In this document: piece by piece, positions 34,873 through 44,144 of the stretch
How positions within the stretch are numbered: position 1 is the stretch's first letter
Layout of the letters: each line of letters opens with the position of its first letter
Assembly (NCBI GenBank): GCA_015227615.1
Contig: JAALGZ010000008.1
Span: 310,001 to 374,000, forward strand
Direction of reading: 5' to 3'
From: Labyrinthula sp. Ha
Taxonomy: Eukaryota; Sar; Bigyra; Labyrinthulida; Labyrinthulaceae
DNA: 64,000 nt
Program-made: the position numbers and the translations under genes
The notes under the pieces: model-generated
What the model was told of the DNA's origin: nothing
Database searches by the model: none
What the model saw: the letters and a program-made list of their open reading frames with translations, nothing else

Positions 34873-35871
34873 ATGGAAAATAACTTAAAATTTCACAATA
34901 ACCTTAAGAGGGAAGCAGAAGAATCACAAAATATTTTTGAAGAGCTTAAAAACTGGGAAAAGGAAACGAAGTGTAAAGTTAGGCCAAGAACAAGAAAATC
35001 TACCGAGATTCCGATTCATGTTAATGTTGATGGGAATGAAGACAAAGACGAACTTGAACGAAAAGTTGGAAATGTTTATTTCAAAAATGGGGATTTGGGA
35101 AAAGCGTTGGAGCACTACACATTATCAATAAACTTCAACCCTGACAACGGTCTTTCTCTTTCAAATCGATCGCTTCTTCATTTGAAACTCAAGAACTTCA
35201 GGTTGGCTGAGGAAGATGCAACAAAAGCTTTAAAAGCGCTTGCTTCATATGATGAGAAATCTGTTATATTAAAGTGCCTTTTGAGAAGAGCCAAAGCAAG
35301 GAAAAAGTTAGGAAAGCTCAAAGCTGCTTTCTACGATTTGCAAGGTTTATTAAAACTTGATCCAAAAAATAAAATCGCTAGATTAAATCTAGAAGAATTA
35401 TATAAGCTGATAAAAATATCCGCGGAAAACTCACCAAGTGTAGATATTGAGGTGGAAGCTGAGGCGGAAATAGAGGAGCTTGAAAGTACTCCATCATTTA
35501 AGGAAGTGGACGAAACCCTCGTTAACCTTCCAGAGAAAACAAGCATTAATAACTTGCGAGAATTTGAAGATGAAATAAATAAGCTGAGGATAGCGGTTAA
35601 TCAAAAAGAGAAAACCGTATCACTATTAAGGAAGATCAGTGTGAAGAGCTCTTTGCGTCGTATTTTCACACATAGAGGCTCGTTTGAAGCTGATTACCTG
35701 ACAGTATTATGCGAACCGTGGAAAACAGCTCAGCCAACTAAAGACGAAAAGTTTTTCCTTGAGGAGTTTTTCAAGCAACTGCCCACAATACCGGATTTTA
35801 ACATGGTCAGTATATTCATTTCTCAGGGAGAAAAAGCTTTTATACAACAAATTTCACCTGGTGTGTTCTAG
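34873..35871 (+). CDS. TPR co-chaperone, RPAP3/SPAG1/DNAAF4-like
   Basis: A 332-residue protein; the frame opens at TTG 34849 and the first ATG is 34873. After a charged N-terminus there is a three-unit TPR block beginning GNVYFKNGDLGKALEHYTLS, then LSNRSLLHLKLKNFRLAEED and RRAKARKKLGKLKAAFYDL, ending LKLDPKNKIARLNLEEL, the carboxylate-clamp type that binds Hsp90/Hsp70 tails. An acidic linker leads to a C-terminal helical domain (from about LRRIFTHRGSFEADYL to FFKQLPTIPDFNM) that resembles the RPAP3 C-terminal domain. RPAP3 works in the R2TP complex and SPAG1/DNAAF4 in axonemal dynein assembly; the last would fit the flagellar DRC4 gene in this window, but there is no CS domain, so the exact member is unresolved. 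Confidence 0.75.
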   Translation: MENNLKFHNNLKREAEESQNIFEELKNWEKETKCKVRPRTRKSTEIPIHVNVDGNEDKDELERKVGNVYFKNGDLGKALEHYTLSINFNPDNGLSLSNRSLLHLKLKNFRLAEEDATKALKALASYDEKSVILKCLLRRAKARKKLGKLKAAFYDLQGLLKLDPKNKIARLNLEELYKLIKISAENSPSVDIEVEAEAEIEELESTPSFKEVDETLVNLPEKTSINNLREFEDEINKLRIAVNQKEKTVSLLRKISVKSSLRRIFTHRGSFEADYLTVLCEPWKTAQPTKDEKFFLEEFFKQLPTIPDFNMVSIFISQGEKAFIQQISPGVF

Positions 35872-36629
35872 CCACTTCCCTTATACGCGCTCAAGAAGAT
35901 AGGTCATGCGTTGTGGAATTTCTCAGGTGAGGTATGAGTATTGCACAGTTCGTGAAGTTCTTTGTGTTCTTTCGTTTCATTGAAAGATCTCACAAGTATA
36001 GTCTGAGCATATTGTCTATGGAACAAACTCTGGAGGCCTGTTTACTGGAGGTATTTTGCCATGTCTTTTTGCTAGGTTTCAAGTTCTAACAACTGGGAAA
36101 CTAACGATATCCATATTGACTTCTCAGGTATCCGCTTTTATAATTTATTTGGTCACAATTTATACTAAGCTTTGGTGTTTGTGCCGCTAATTTACATTTT
36201 AAGCAATGTTTGATAATTTGAGCTTGGTAAATAAAGTCTAGACGTATCTATGTTCAAGAGATCTCATACTATAGACAAAAATCGACATCAATTCCATTAT
36301 AGCCAGACTTGATGCTCAAACTTCTGCAAGTTCCAAGACAAGAGAGCCCTTTTGAACCGAATACAATAGTATTAATTGCTTCACAAGCCTTGCAAAATTG
36401 AGGTTGCATTTGTTGCTTGGGATACTTTAGGCATCTAATACTCTAATATAATCTTATAGGTGAGGGCACATAAAGACTCTTTCTTATGAGTCAGTTTCGC
36501 TTCGTCGCATTTATGCAGCTTACTAAGAAAAAGTGCGTTGCCAAATGTTATGCTTTGCCAATAAAGTTTTCCAAATTGTATGCTAGTTACTCATATTATT
36601 ACTAATTTCCTGCGATCACTCTTTAGTGG
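35872..36629. other. Intergenic stretch
   Basis: A short open segment near 36020-36190 (plus) reads GLFTGGILPCLFARFQVL and further hydrophobic residues; it has no start codon and I cannot support a gene. Confidence 0.4.
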
Positions 36630-37136
36630 TTATATTAATATTTTCCTTTTTCTTATGATGAGAGTCTTTTTTTTTCGTCTTTTTATACATTTTAGTAAGT
36701 ACCAGTAACAACACACAGCAATAAAACATCCTGAAATAAATAACCACTTGAAGTTATCATCCCAGAACTCTTGGCAAGCCCAACACTTTTTTTACATAAT
36801 TTGTTGATCTTACAGGAAATTTCTGAAGGATCATTGACATCAGAAATAAGAATGGTTGGAGGCTGTCGTGGTGCAGGGTCAGGGTTGCCACACAATAGTT
36901 TTACAAGTATCACAATAAGCAGTAAAGTTTACGTCAATATAGAACTGAAACTTTTTGCAAGACACGGGATCCTTACGTGAAACAGTGACGCAGGAGGAAT
37001 CGCCAACTTCCTGCTATTTGGACAACCTATCTTGGGGAAAGATACTGTCCTGACAATTAGCAGCGTCAGTTTCGTTCAAATGTGAAGACGTGCAAACAAA
37101 AAAGAGCGATATAAAGAATAAATAATAGCACTTCAT
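36630..37136 (-). pseudogene. Decayed paralogue of the Cys-rich type I membrane protein
   Basis: Reading the minus strand from ATG at 37136 gives a good signal peptide (MKCYYLFFISLFFVCTSS), then NCQD... and, after one in-frame TAG, DSSCVTVSRKDPVSCKKF, which aligns with NSTCVTVSCEDPFACGEF of the intact gene at 33527-34054. Cysteine spacing is kept further on (YCDTC). The frame is then lost and regained at least twice before CWACQEFWDDNFKWLFISG, a transmembrane stretch and the basic tail KCIKRRKKK, the same order as in the intact gene. One stop and about two frameshifts make it a pseudogene unless tiny introns are involved. It lies 2.6 kb from its paralogue in inverted orientation, flanking the TPR gene. 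Confidence 0.7.
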
Positions 37137-38042
37137 CACGGTCATCAATGCCTTTTCAGTTCATTTCTACTTATTATTTTATTTTCTAAACTTTTCTGCT
37201 TGCTGGGTGGTATTTTCGGTTAGTGTATGTTCCCGGAATTGTCCCAATATATTTGGAACACTTAGCTTTTTACATTGAAGTTTGAATTCATGTAGGGATT
37301 TTTATGGGTACAGAAGTGTTTGATGGCATATGTGAGCTTTAGAGTATAACAAAGTACTTCTAGAGATCTAGCCGCCCTAATCCACTGTTTAAAAGGAAGG
37401 TTGATATTCAATAAAATGCATCAGAATGTTCGGTAAAAGAGAACCAAAAACTCACCGTAAATACATATATATTATGTACAAGAGAAATTGATACCTCTTA
37501 AGAGAACACAACTTCAAATGTATATCAAAAAGACTAGGCATCAATTAATTTAAATGCCAGTGAAGCTGTTACAATAGTAAAAAACATATGGCGCGGCTAT
37601 TAAACGAGAACACACCGGGTGAAATCTTCCAAAGGAGTAAGATAAGAACATTAGCTCAATCAGAGAATTAAAACAAGTAGTTCAATCATGACCTGGCAAA
37701 ATGCTCCAGTATTCACAGTTTTAATATGGTTCTAATTACACCCAAGAACGCAATATAGCCAAGAAACATTACCCATGGATATTAAGAAACTTTGTTTATA
37801 GAGATCTGTTTTAGAAATACATACGCTAAAGCAGATGCATCAAGTTTTGTGCTGCCTGGTTCACAATATGTATCCTGAATTTTTACAATATAAATATTGA
37901 AAAGTTATGGAACAGGGGAAACATCTTATCTGTTTTAGCCTATTAATTCCCGTAAAGCAAAAACTAATTAACTATCAACTATCTATCTATAGACAGAAAT
38001 AGGATTTGCTATAGTTCATAAGAATGTATTTCCTAATTATTT

Positions 38043-38290
38043 TAATTTCGATTGTCAATGAAAAAACTCGGATTTTGATTCATATCAAATGATTTTAATT
38101 TTATTCTTCTAATTAATAAAAACAGGCCAAATGGTTCTTCAAAACATAACCTAAGATTTTTTTGCAAATTGTCATCACACCTAAACCTACAGGAATGTAC
38201 ATATGACTTGAGAGTTCTCTGCAAAATAACGCCCCTGAAAAAATTAAACAGAGATTCAAAATATGTCATCCTGGACAACATGTTGAGAGG
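38043..38290 (+). repeat. Dispersed repeat, copy 2 (partner at 15.56 kb)
   Basis: Bases 38050-38107 match 15564-15621 at 46 of 58 positions without gaps. The minus-strand frame reads LIRRIKLKSFDMNQNPSFFI, parallel to the frame in copy 1. Differences are mostly transitions, as expected for an old, unselected or weakly selected duplicate. Confidence 0.55.
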
Positions 38291-40717
38291 GAGAACTCAT
38301 TGAGTTATTTTCATTAGTCTCGTATTCTAATATTGATAGATAATCATAAACATTTCTATTGGCTCAGTACCCAAAATGATAGAAGAAAATACCAGGAACA
38401 TGGACTCTAACCCATTAGATGCAAGAAAAGAATAACGTTTTTTCTCTCGGAATGTCGAAGAAGAGGGAGGAGGAAGCAAGAAATTATAGTAGATAGAGTA
38501 CTAAAAGGTCACGATCAGAGGGTTATATCACCAAAACACCAGAGAGATTCTATAATTATATGGAAACTCACCCAAATTGGTTGGGGGAGATGTCAGTATA
38601 ACTGGAACTAAGTTACGAAACACCAATAGTAGTTTCACAACTTATGCCACCATCATGTACTACCCCTAGTTGGTACTCTGCAAGATATTAACGTCGAAAG
38701 CGTGAACTTTTTTGAATACGAGTTGAGTGTGAAAAGTTTCGTAGATACATTTGTGTGTGCAAGAAGTTGACCTGCATGATGTGGTTCAGTTTTTCTCCCG
38801 GGGTAACAATGCGGAAAGAACTTGTTATGAAAACTTCTGTCAACTAGTTTACGAGCCTATTTAAAATACACGAATATTCCTCAAAAGCAACGCAAAGACG
38901 TCTTTAGTCGTCTTACCCTAGAACCATCCAAAAAAAGCTTGTGCTCGATGCTACTAGTCTTTAGGCTTGCTGAGAATGTGTCTTAATACATAAATCATCA
39001 TGTTTCGGTACTACTAGAGTAAAACTCCAGGCTGTCAATGAGTATACTTCTTTCTGAGACTGGTTAGTTAGATATTAACGCTTAAATATAACATAGTTTA
39101 ACGGCTAAAATATAGCAGTACCGATATGAGAACTATATTACAGAGTAGGACACACTCAGGTGTGCACCATGTCCATTATATCAAGTACATACGCAGGTGT
39201 GTACCGACGTATATAACAGTGAATATATGGCATATAACTTTTACGTGTTGAGAATAATAACCGAGCAGCAATGTCAGTATGCTGACAAGGCAAAGGTACC
39301 CAGAACCTGCTGGCTACTTACTTTTACAAAAGTATTAATTACTTAAAATAAAGCCTGACCTCATAAAACTATTTGTTTTGCAGAATTTCCCACCTTCAAA
39401 GCTATGGCTTTATAGAATTGGTGCCGATCAAGATTACTATACTGCTGTAATTCACTTGATTTAAACTCGGTGTTAGAACTTCTCCAAATAAGTAATTGTT
39501 GCTTACATTGTTAGATTAGTCTGAGAACTGAACAGGTTTCTTCTTTTCGGGCTTTTATCCTTTCTGCTTTCCGACTAGATTATACGAACCAATACAGAAG
39601 AAGCAAAGCCCTAAATATTGAGTCTACCGAACTCAATATTACTTATAGTTGCTCAATGAGCTTGTCTCAGAAGCAAACTAACAGGCTTAATATAACTTAG
39701 ATATAATAACTAGCGCGCATGAAACTTTCGATTTTTGTTTGTATTTCTCAAAGTAATAGAACATTAGTTTATTTCGCCAATTTGTAGTCTTAAAAACGAT
39801 TAGAACATGTCCATTGAAAATATTCACATAGCAACAGAAGATATCCAATCATATGATTTGTCAGCGACATGCTCAGGTCATCCATTTATATTTATTAAAA
39901 TACTTAATGTATTAATTGATGGCAACTTTTCTAGCAATATTAATACAAGTAATACATTCTAAAAGGAATGATGCGTTGGAACATAATTGAATCAACATAA
40001 ATGACACTATATTCACAATTAGTTATTCTAAAGGGTTTCTAGAAGGAAAAAAACCCAAGATTATCAGCTCAATTTTGAAGACGCTCAAGAAACAGCTTCA
40101 ATTATCTGGTACGGTAACAGATAAATTTTCAAGTGTTTTGCCAAGAATTTTCATTTTGTTATTTTGCACCCTTATTATATCTCATTCAAAATGACTAGCA
40201 TCGAAATAGAAGAGAAAAAGGAGTTTTTCGAATATTGTTAAGTTTAATCTGAGACAGTGCTAAAAACATTTCATTTAATTCGACATTTTTCAACATGTTC
40301 AATAAGGCAAACAAGAATTTGTAATTAAATTTAAGCATTGATGCTTCCTTATTACTAGGCTTGTTTTCTCCCTCAATAAATATAGGCTAAGAAGGTTGAG
40401 CTCCAGGATTTGATACTGCAGATTGTCAACTACTCATACAAAGTCTTTCAAAACCATGTGTTAGAACTTCTTAAGTGAATGGGTATACTTTCCACTCAAA
40501 CATTGTAAATATGGCACAGGAAGCTAATATTGTTCAAACTTTAATGACAGATTTTTTCTTTTTTGCATACCATGCTGATCTTTAAATCATTTTGTACATT
40601 AGGCTTTTAAAGATTGTATAGCGTCGATATCATTTAGTCATCAAATAGTCATCAATACGTTAGAGTGATTATTAACAAAATATACTTTGAGAATATAAAC
40701 AAAAAAGAAATAAGAAA

Positions 40718-40924
40718 ATGAAAAAGGCAAAGAAGAAAACATATATCCTTCAGCAAACAACCGGAATAATATCAAAACCTCTTACTAATAAAGTCCATAA
40801 AGCCTTTGGAAGTAAGAATCCAACAGACTTTTACTTGACTAAAACTGTATATCTGGCTTCTTCTGCTCAATCCAAATCTTTTAAGCATTTTGACTACTAT
40901 TTGACATATAATTCACTGAAGTAA
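40718..40924 (+). CDS. Small basic ORF, doubtful gene
   Basis: A 68-codon frame with ATG in an A-rich context (AGAAAATGAAAAAGG). The product is basic (MKKAKKKTYILQQTTGIISK) and Ser/Tyr-rich at the end; no family recognised. It lies 260 bp upstream of the 41186 gene in the same direction. It could equally be chance. Confidence 0.25.
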   Translation: MKKAKKKTYILQQTTGIISKPLTNKVHKAFGSKNPTDFYLTKTVYLASSAQSKSFKHFDYYLTYNSLK

Positions 40925-41185
40925 GCCTGACAGACATTAGTTTCAAGCCTGATGCACTTCATTAGATTGCCATACTCGATAGTTTGTATCTGACTGTTCG
41001 ATTGCTCATTCCGAGCAGATAAAAGATAAAGTAACTCTACATCTAAAACAAATACGTCATAAACTGGAGGATATTGTATATTGAAAACAGGTTCTAGAAA
41101 CGATGATAGAAACAAAGTCCGTATCCTTTGTGGATAAATCATAATTGATAAATCGGAGGAGCATTATGTAGGGTAATGTAATATT

Positions 41186-41734
41186 ATGATCATGAGGTTG
41201 ATAAAGAAACCATTCCAAAGAGTTCTTCAATACATATCTGACTGCAGAGCAGTATTAAGTGGATTACAAGAATCAGAAGAAGAACTTCGTCAGATTAAAC
41301 TAAGAAAAAAAAGAGAAAGGCAAAGAGAAATAGAACAAGAGCTTAACCCGGTTATAAATCCGTTCGCCCAGCCGGTTCCACCAAAAAGCGAACTAGACAA
41401 ACTTTCAAATCTACAGAAAGAAAAACTTGCTCTTAAATTGGCATTTAGAGAATATAAATTGAATTTAAAATCAACTTTTGGTTATACTCCTGAAGCAAAA
41501 AAAGAAGAAAATCAAACGGTGAAGAACGTGAAGTCCCTTGACAAGGAGGGAAATGAGTTAATGAGAGAGTTGGTAAAAGAAGCAGCTAAAATAGATAAAA
41601 CTCAAGCGAAGAAGAATGTTATTTTTTATGTAAATGTGTTTCAAGATGCTCTTGAGCAGCTTCTAAAGGGATTTAACGAAGGAAAAGAGGAGGAATTAAA
41701 GAAAGGGCCGCTAAAAATTGGCGACAAGGGTTGA
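41186..41734 (+). CDS. Charged helical protein of unknown function
   Basis: A 182-residue protein with two in-frame ATGs at 41186 and 41192; the second gives MRLIKKPFQRVLQYISDC, which could act as a mitochondrial presequence. A Lys/Arg/Glu-rich helix follows (IKLRKKRERQREIEQELN), then a Pro-rich hinge NPFAQPVPPKSELDKL and two further helical regions. It ends with TGA 4 bp from the stop of the convergent mL59-type gene, a typical tail-to-tail pair in this block. The neighbour suggests a mitochondrial role but the sequence does not prove it. No family recognised. Confidence 0.65.
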   Translation: MIMRLIKKPFQRVLQYISDCRAVLSGLQESEEELRQIKLRKKRERQREIEQELNPVINPFAQPVPPKSELDKLSNLQKEKLALKLAFREYKLNLKSTFGYTPEAKKEENQTVKNVKSLDKEGNELMRELVKEAAKIDKTQAKKNVIFYVNVFQDALEQLLKGFNEGKEEELKKGPLKIGDKG

Positions 41735-41738
41735 GATC

Positions 41739-42104
41739 TTACTTCTTTTTTCCTTTTGGTGGTTTTACGATTCCTTCTTTGACGAATAGGTTCTCTAAAA
41801 ACGATATTGGTGTTGTTTCCCTTTTACTCCTTGCTTTAATCTTTTCATCCATTGTCTTCAAGTTCTTCTGAATTTCTGCAACTCTTGCTTCTCGTTTACC
41901 ATTTCTCATTTTATGATTTCCTCTTGGTGGTTTCATTACAACAGCTTTGTTCGAAATATCCCAACGAGGATCCCACTCGCCCTTTTGCCAATCTGCATCA
42001 TACTTCACTAAGCCTGAAACTATCGCATTCTTACGTAACTTTGCAATTTTCATAGCTGAAAGCTGAGGTGCCATCCATCTTCCATGGATCATTTGAGGTA
42101 GCAT
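41739..42104 (-). CDS. Mitochondrial large-subunit ribosomal protein mL59/mL64-like
   Basis: A basic 121-residue protein from the first ATG (42104). The order of features fits the mL59/mL64 ribosomal protein family: GRWMAPQLSAMKIAKLRKNA, a GxxxYDADW...WDPRWD segment, KPPRGNHKMRNGKREARVAE and a helix MDEKIKARSKR. This family binds the mitoribosomal large subunit and its C-terminal helix reaches far over the surface. The reading frame stays open for about 33 codons upstream of the ATG (to a TAG near 42204) and that stretch is lysine-rich, but contains no ATG, and none occurs on this strand before the divergent gene at 42321; a non-ATG start or a 5' exon is possible. The intergenic DNA holds two GATTGG (CCAAT-type) boxes. 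Confidence 0.65.
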   Translation of the reverse strand: MLPQMIHGRWMAPQLSAMKIAKLRKNAIVSGLVKYDADWQKGEWDPRWDISNKAVVMKPPRGNHKMRNGKREARVAEIQKNLKTMDEKIKARSKRETTPISFLENLFVKEGIVKPPKGKKK

Positions 42105-42320
42105 CTCTGCCGGGCGCTGAACCTTCTTCGTTTTCAACCTTTTCTTGTCAGTTTCTTTTTCAGAGCAACTGGTTTCTCTGAAATGTAGTAATGCACCAAC
42201 GTGCTAATATCAAAATCTTTGTGCAGTTTATCCACGTGTCTGCACCTGGAAACTTCAGTTGATATGATTGGACAAACAGTAAATTTTAGGTAATCGATTG
42301 GTTAAAGAAAAAAGAAAGAT

Positions 42321-43916
42321 ATGAGAGAAGAAACATTGAAAAACAGATTATTGGCCTTACTTCAATGGATAAGCTTCTCTCTTCTTCTTCAGGTATTTCT
42401 AACCCCTGGTTTATGGCTCGCCGCAGGAAAAGAGACAGATTTTCCTTTTAAGAAGTTTCCTGCGAAAGAAACCACAAGATACTATCAGCATCCCAATGTC
42501 ATTTTTCCCCACGATCGAACTCTACCAAACCTTCCTCTTCCTCTAGTAAGCCAACTCATCTCCACATTTCAAATTTCAGAAGAACAAATAAGGATTATAA
42601 CATTTGGTCTAGCTGTTGTTGGAACACTTTCCTTGATTACAAATTCTTTAGCCTTTAACAAGATATTCCTTATTTTACAATGGACATCTTTTTCAGCTTT
42701 GATACTTTTGGATTCTCTTCGTCTTCAAGCTTGGCTTTACATATATTTAAATATATTTATATCATACATCTTTCACTTCTCTTCAACAAACAAAACCAAT
42801 CTAGATCTTCTTTGTATCTTAAGAACAATCACAGGTGGAGTTTGGCTCTGGTCAGGTCTCCTTAAATTCAATCCGGATTACCCGTATGGAGATTTTGACT
42901 TTATCCTTCTTAATCTTCCGAGACAGTATCTTCCAAAACCTTACTTGTTATTTTTTGCCTATTTGTCAGCTTTCTTTGAGTTCTTTCTGGGATTTCTAGC
43001 TCTTTACGTGATGTTCAGGGAAATTAATTTTACTCCTGGACCAGAATCTAAAAATATGGTAATTTTAAAAACGTTTCTGGTGTTTGCATCTACAGCAATG
43101 CACACATTAATTATAGTCAATTTGCTTTTGAAGCCGTATGAGTACTCTGTAGTTCCCTGGAATTTTGCCTTCATTGCACTTGGACATTACTGTTTCCTCC
43201 CTAATGAAGATCAGCATCTTAGATTACTAGAGTATTTGGTTCAGGATACAGTTGTTGAAAAGAAGATGGCACGAAAACATCACACGTTTGGAATGGTGCA
43301 TTTAGGTTTTATATCTGTTGCGTTTGTGTTTCTACCAGTTGGATGTTTTTTCAACAAGCATGATCCTTATCTCAGTTTTAGTATGTATACAACTAACGAT
43401 CCTGCGTTTATTTTCTTGGTACCCAAAAGGTTGTTTGATTTGCAGGATGAGTCTCTTTACCCTGTTTTTCCAAAGTATGAAACATTCAAGAAAGGTGAGG
43501 AATCAAGATCTATTAGTTGTACTAGAGCTATCAATATTTTTTCCTGCACAGTAAAGGAGCCATGTACGAATTGTAAAGTTTGTGCAAAAGATCCTAATGA
43601 GCAGATGCTAATATTTAAGAATCATAACTGGGGATTCTTGGAGACTGGGTCCTCAGTATACCCTGCAGTGGACGTATTTGAAGGAATTGCAGAGAAAATT
43701 TGTCTTAGTTTGAAGGGAAAACTACAGGGTGAAGAAAGTGAGTTGAGCAAGGAAAAAGGGTTGGTGGAAGAGATTCGCTTTTACATTAGTGATAAGTATA
43801 GCATTCCCTATGATAAAGAAAGGGAAACTATCGAGTATGGTTGTGACTTTGTAAGAGGGGGATTAAAGGTCTATAGAGAGAAAATATGTAGTACGCATGA
43901 ACTTCATTTGAGTTAG
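42321..43916 (+). CDS. Multipass membrane protein, HTTM/DUF3556-like
   Basis: A 531-residue integral membrane protein from ATG. An N-terminal amphipathic start, LLALLQWISFSLLLQVFLTP, is followed by about eight to ten further hydrophobic segments. Between segments are GGVWLWSGLLKFNPDYPYGD and ALGHYCFLPNEDQHL, reminiscent of HTTM / vitamin-K-carboxylase-like membrane proteins and of DUF3556 proteins, where W-SG-xKF-P-Y is a recurrent theme. After the last helix comes a soluble C-terminal domain with a cysteine cluster (CTVKEPCTNCKVCAKD). No catalytic lysine pair of gamma-carboxylase can be assigned. Function unknown. It is divergent from the mL59-type gene. A minus-strand ORF overlaps its 3' end by 54 bp. 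Confidence 0.6.
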   Translation: MREETLKNRLLALLQWISFSLLLQVFLTPGLWLAAGKETDFPFKKFPAKETTRYYQHPNVIFPHDRTLPNLPLPLVSQLISTFQISEEQIRIITFGLAVVGTLSLITNSLAFNKIFLILQWTSFSALILLDSLRLQAWLYIYLNIFISYIFHFSSTNKTNLDLLCILRTITGGVWLWSGLLKFNPDYPYGDFDFILLNLPRQYLPKPYLLFFAYLSAFFEFFLGFLALYVMFREINFTPGPESKNMVILKTFLVFASTAMHTLIIVNLLLKPYEYSVVPWNFAFIALGHYCFLPNEDQHLRLLEYLVQDTVVEKKMARKHHTFGMVHLGFISVAFVFLPVGCFFNKHDPYLSFSMYTTNDPAFIFLVPKRLFDLQDESLYPVFPKYETFKKGEESRSISCTRAINIFSCTVKEPCTNCKVCAKDPNEQMLIFKNHNWGFLETGSSVYPAVDVFEGIAEKICLSLKGKLQGEESELSKEKGLVEEIRFYISDKYSIPYDKERETIEYGCDFVRGGLKVYREKICSTHELHLS

Positions 43917-44144
43917 ATAAGAATGAAAGGTTTTAGTTGTCGATACTGAGAGTCTTTTATCTCTTAAAGGATGCAACCTGTCTGAGACATGCAGATTGAT
44001 TTCAAACTTCTCACGTTTTCTGAAGCTAACCTTGGTTTTACGTTGAGAATATAATAAATCAAGAGATAAAGTATCGATTCTTACCGCTGGCCTCTCGGTA
44101 TCTTTGCTTTCTTTGTAGAGACTTTCCACCTCCTGGACGTGCAT
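43863..44144 (-). CDS. Small basic ORF overlapping the 3' end of the membrane-protein gene
   Basis: A 93-codon frame from ATG with a charged product (MHVQEVESLYKESKDTERPA...). A GTAAGAAT donor-like site at about residue 21 and a TTAGCTTCAG acceptor-like site about 65 nt later could define an intron, in which case the gene would be smaller. Other tail-to-tail pairs in this block also touch or overlap, which makes a real gene conceivable, but there is no recognisable domain. Confidence 0.25.
   Translation of the reverse strand: MHVQEVESLYKESKDTERPAVRIDTLSLDLLYSQRKTKVSFRKREKFEINLHVSDRLHPLRDKRLSVSTTKTFHSYLTQMKFMRTTYFLSIDL

Larger units (their letters stand above)
37137..41185. other. Large gene-poor stretch with an old repeat
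   Basis: Contains the second copy of the dispersed repeat (38043-38290), a short two-unit repeat (CAGGTGTGnACC at 39157 and 39194) and one possible small ORF (40718-40924). Otherwise AT-rich with nothing recognised. Confidence 0.5.
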
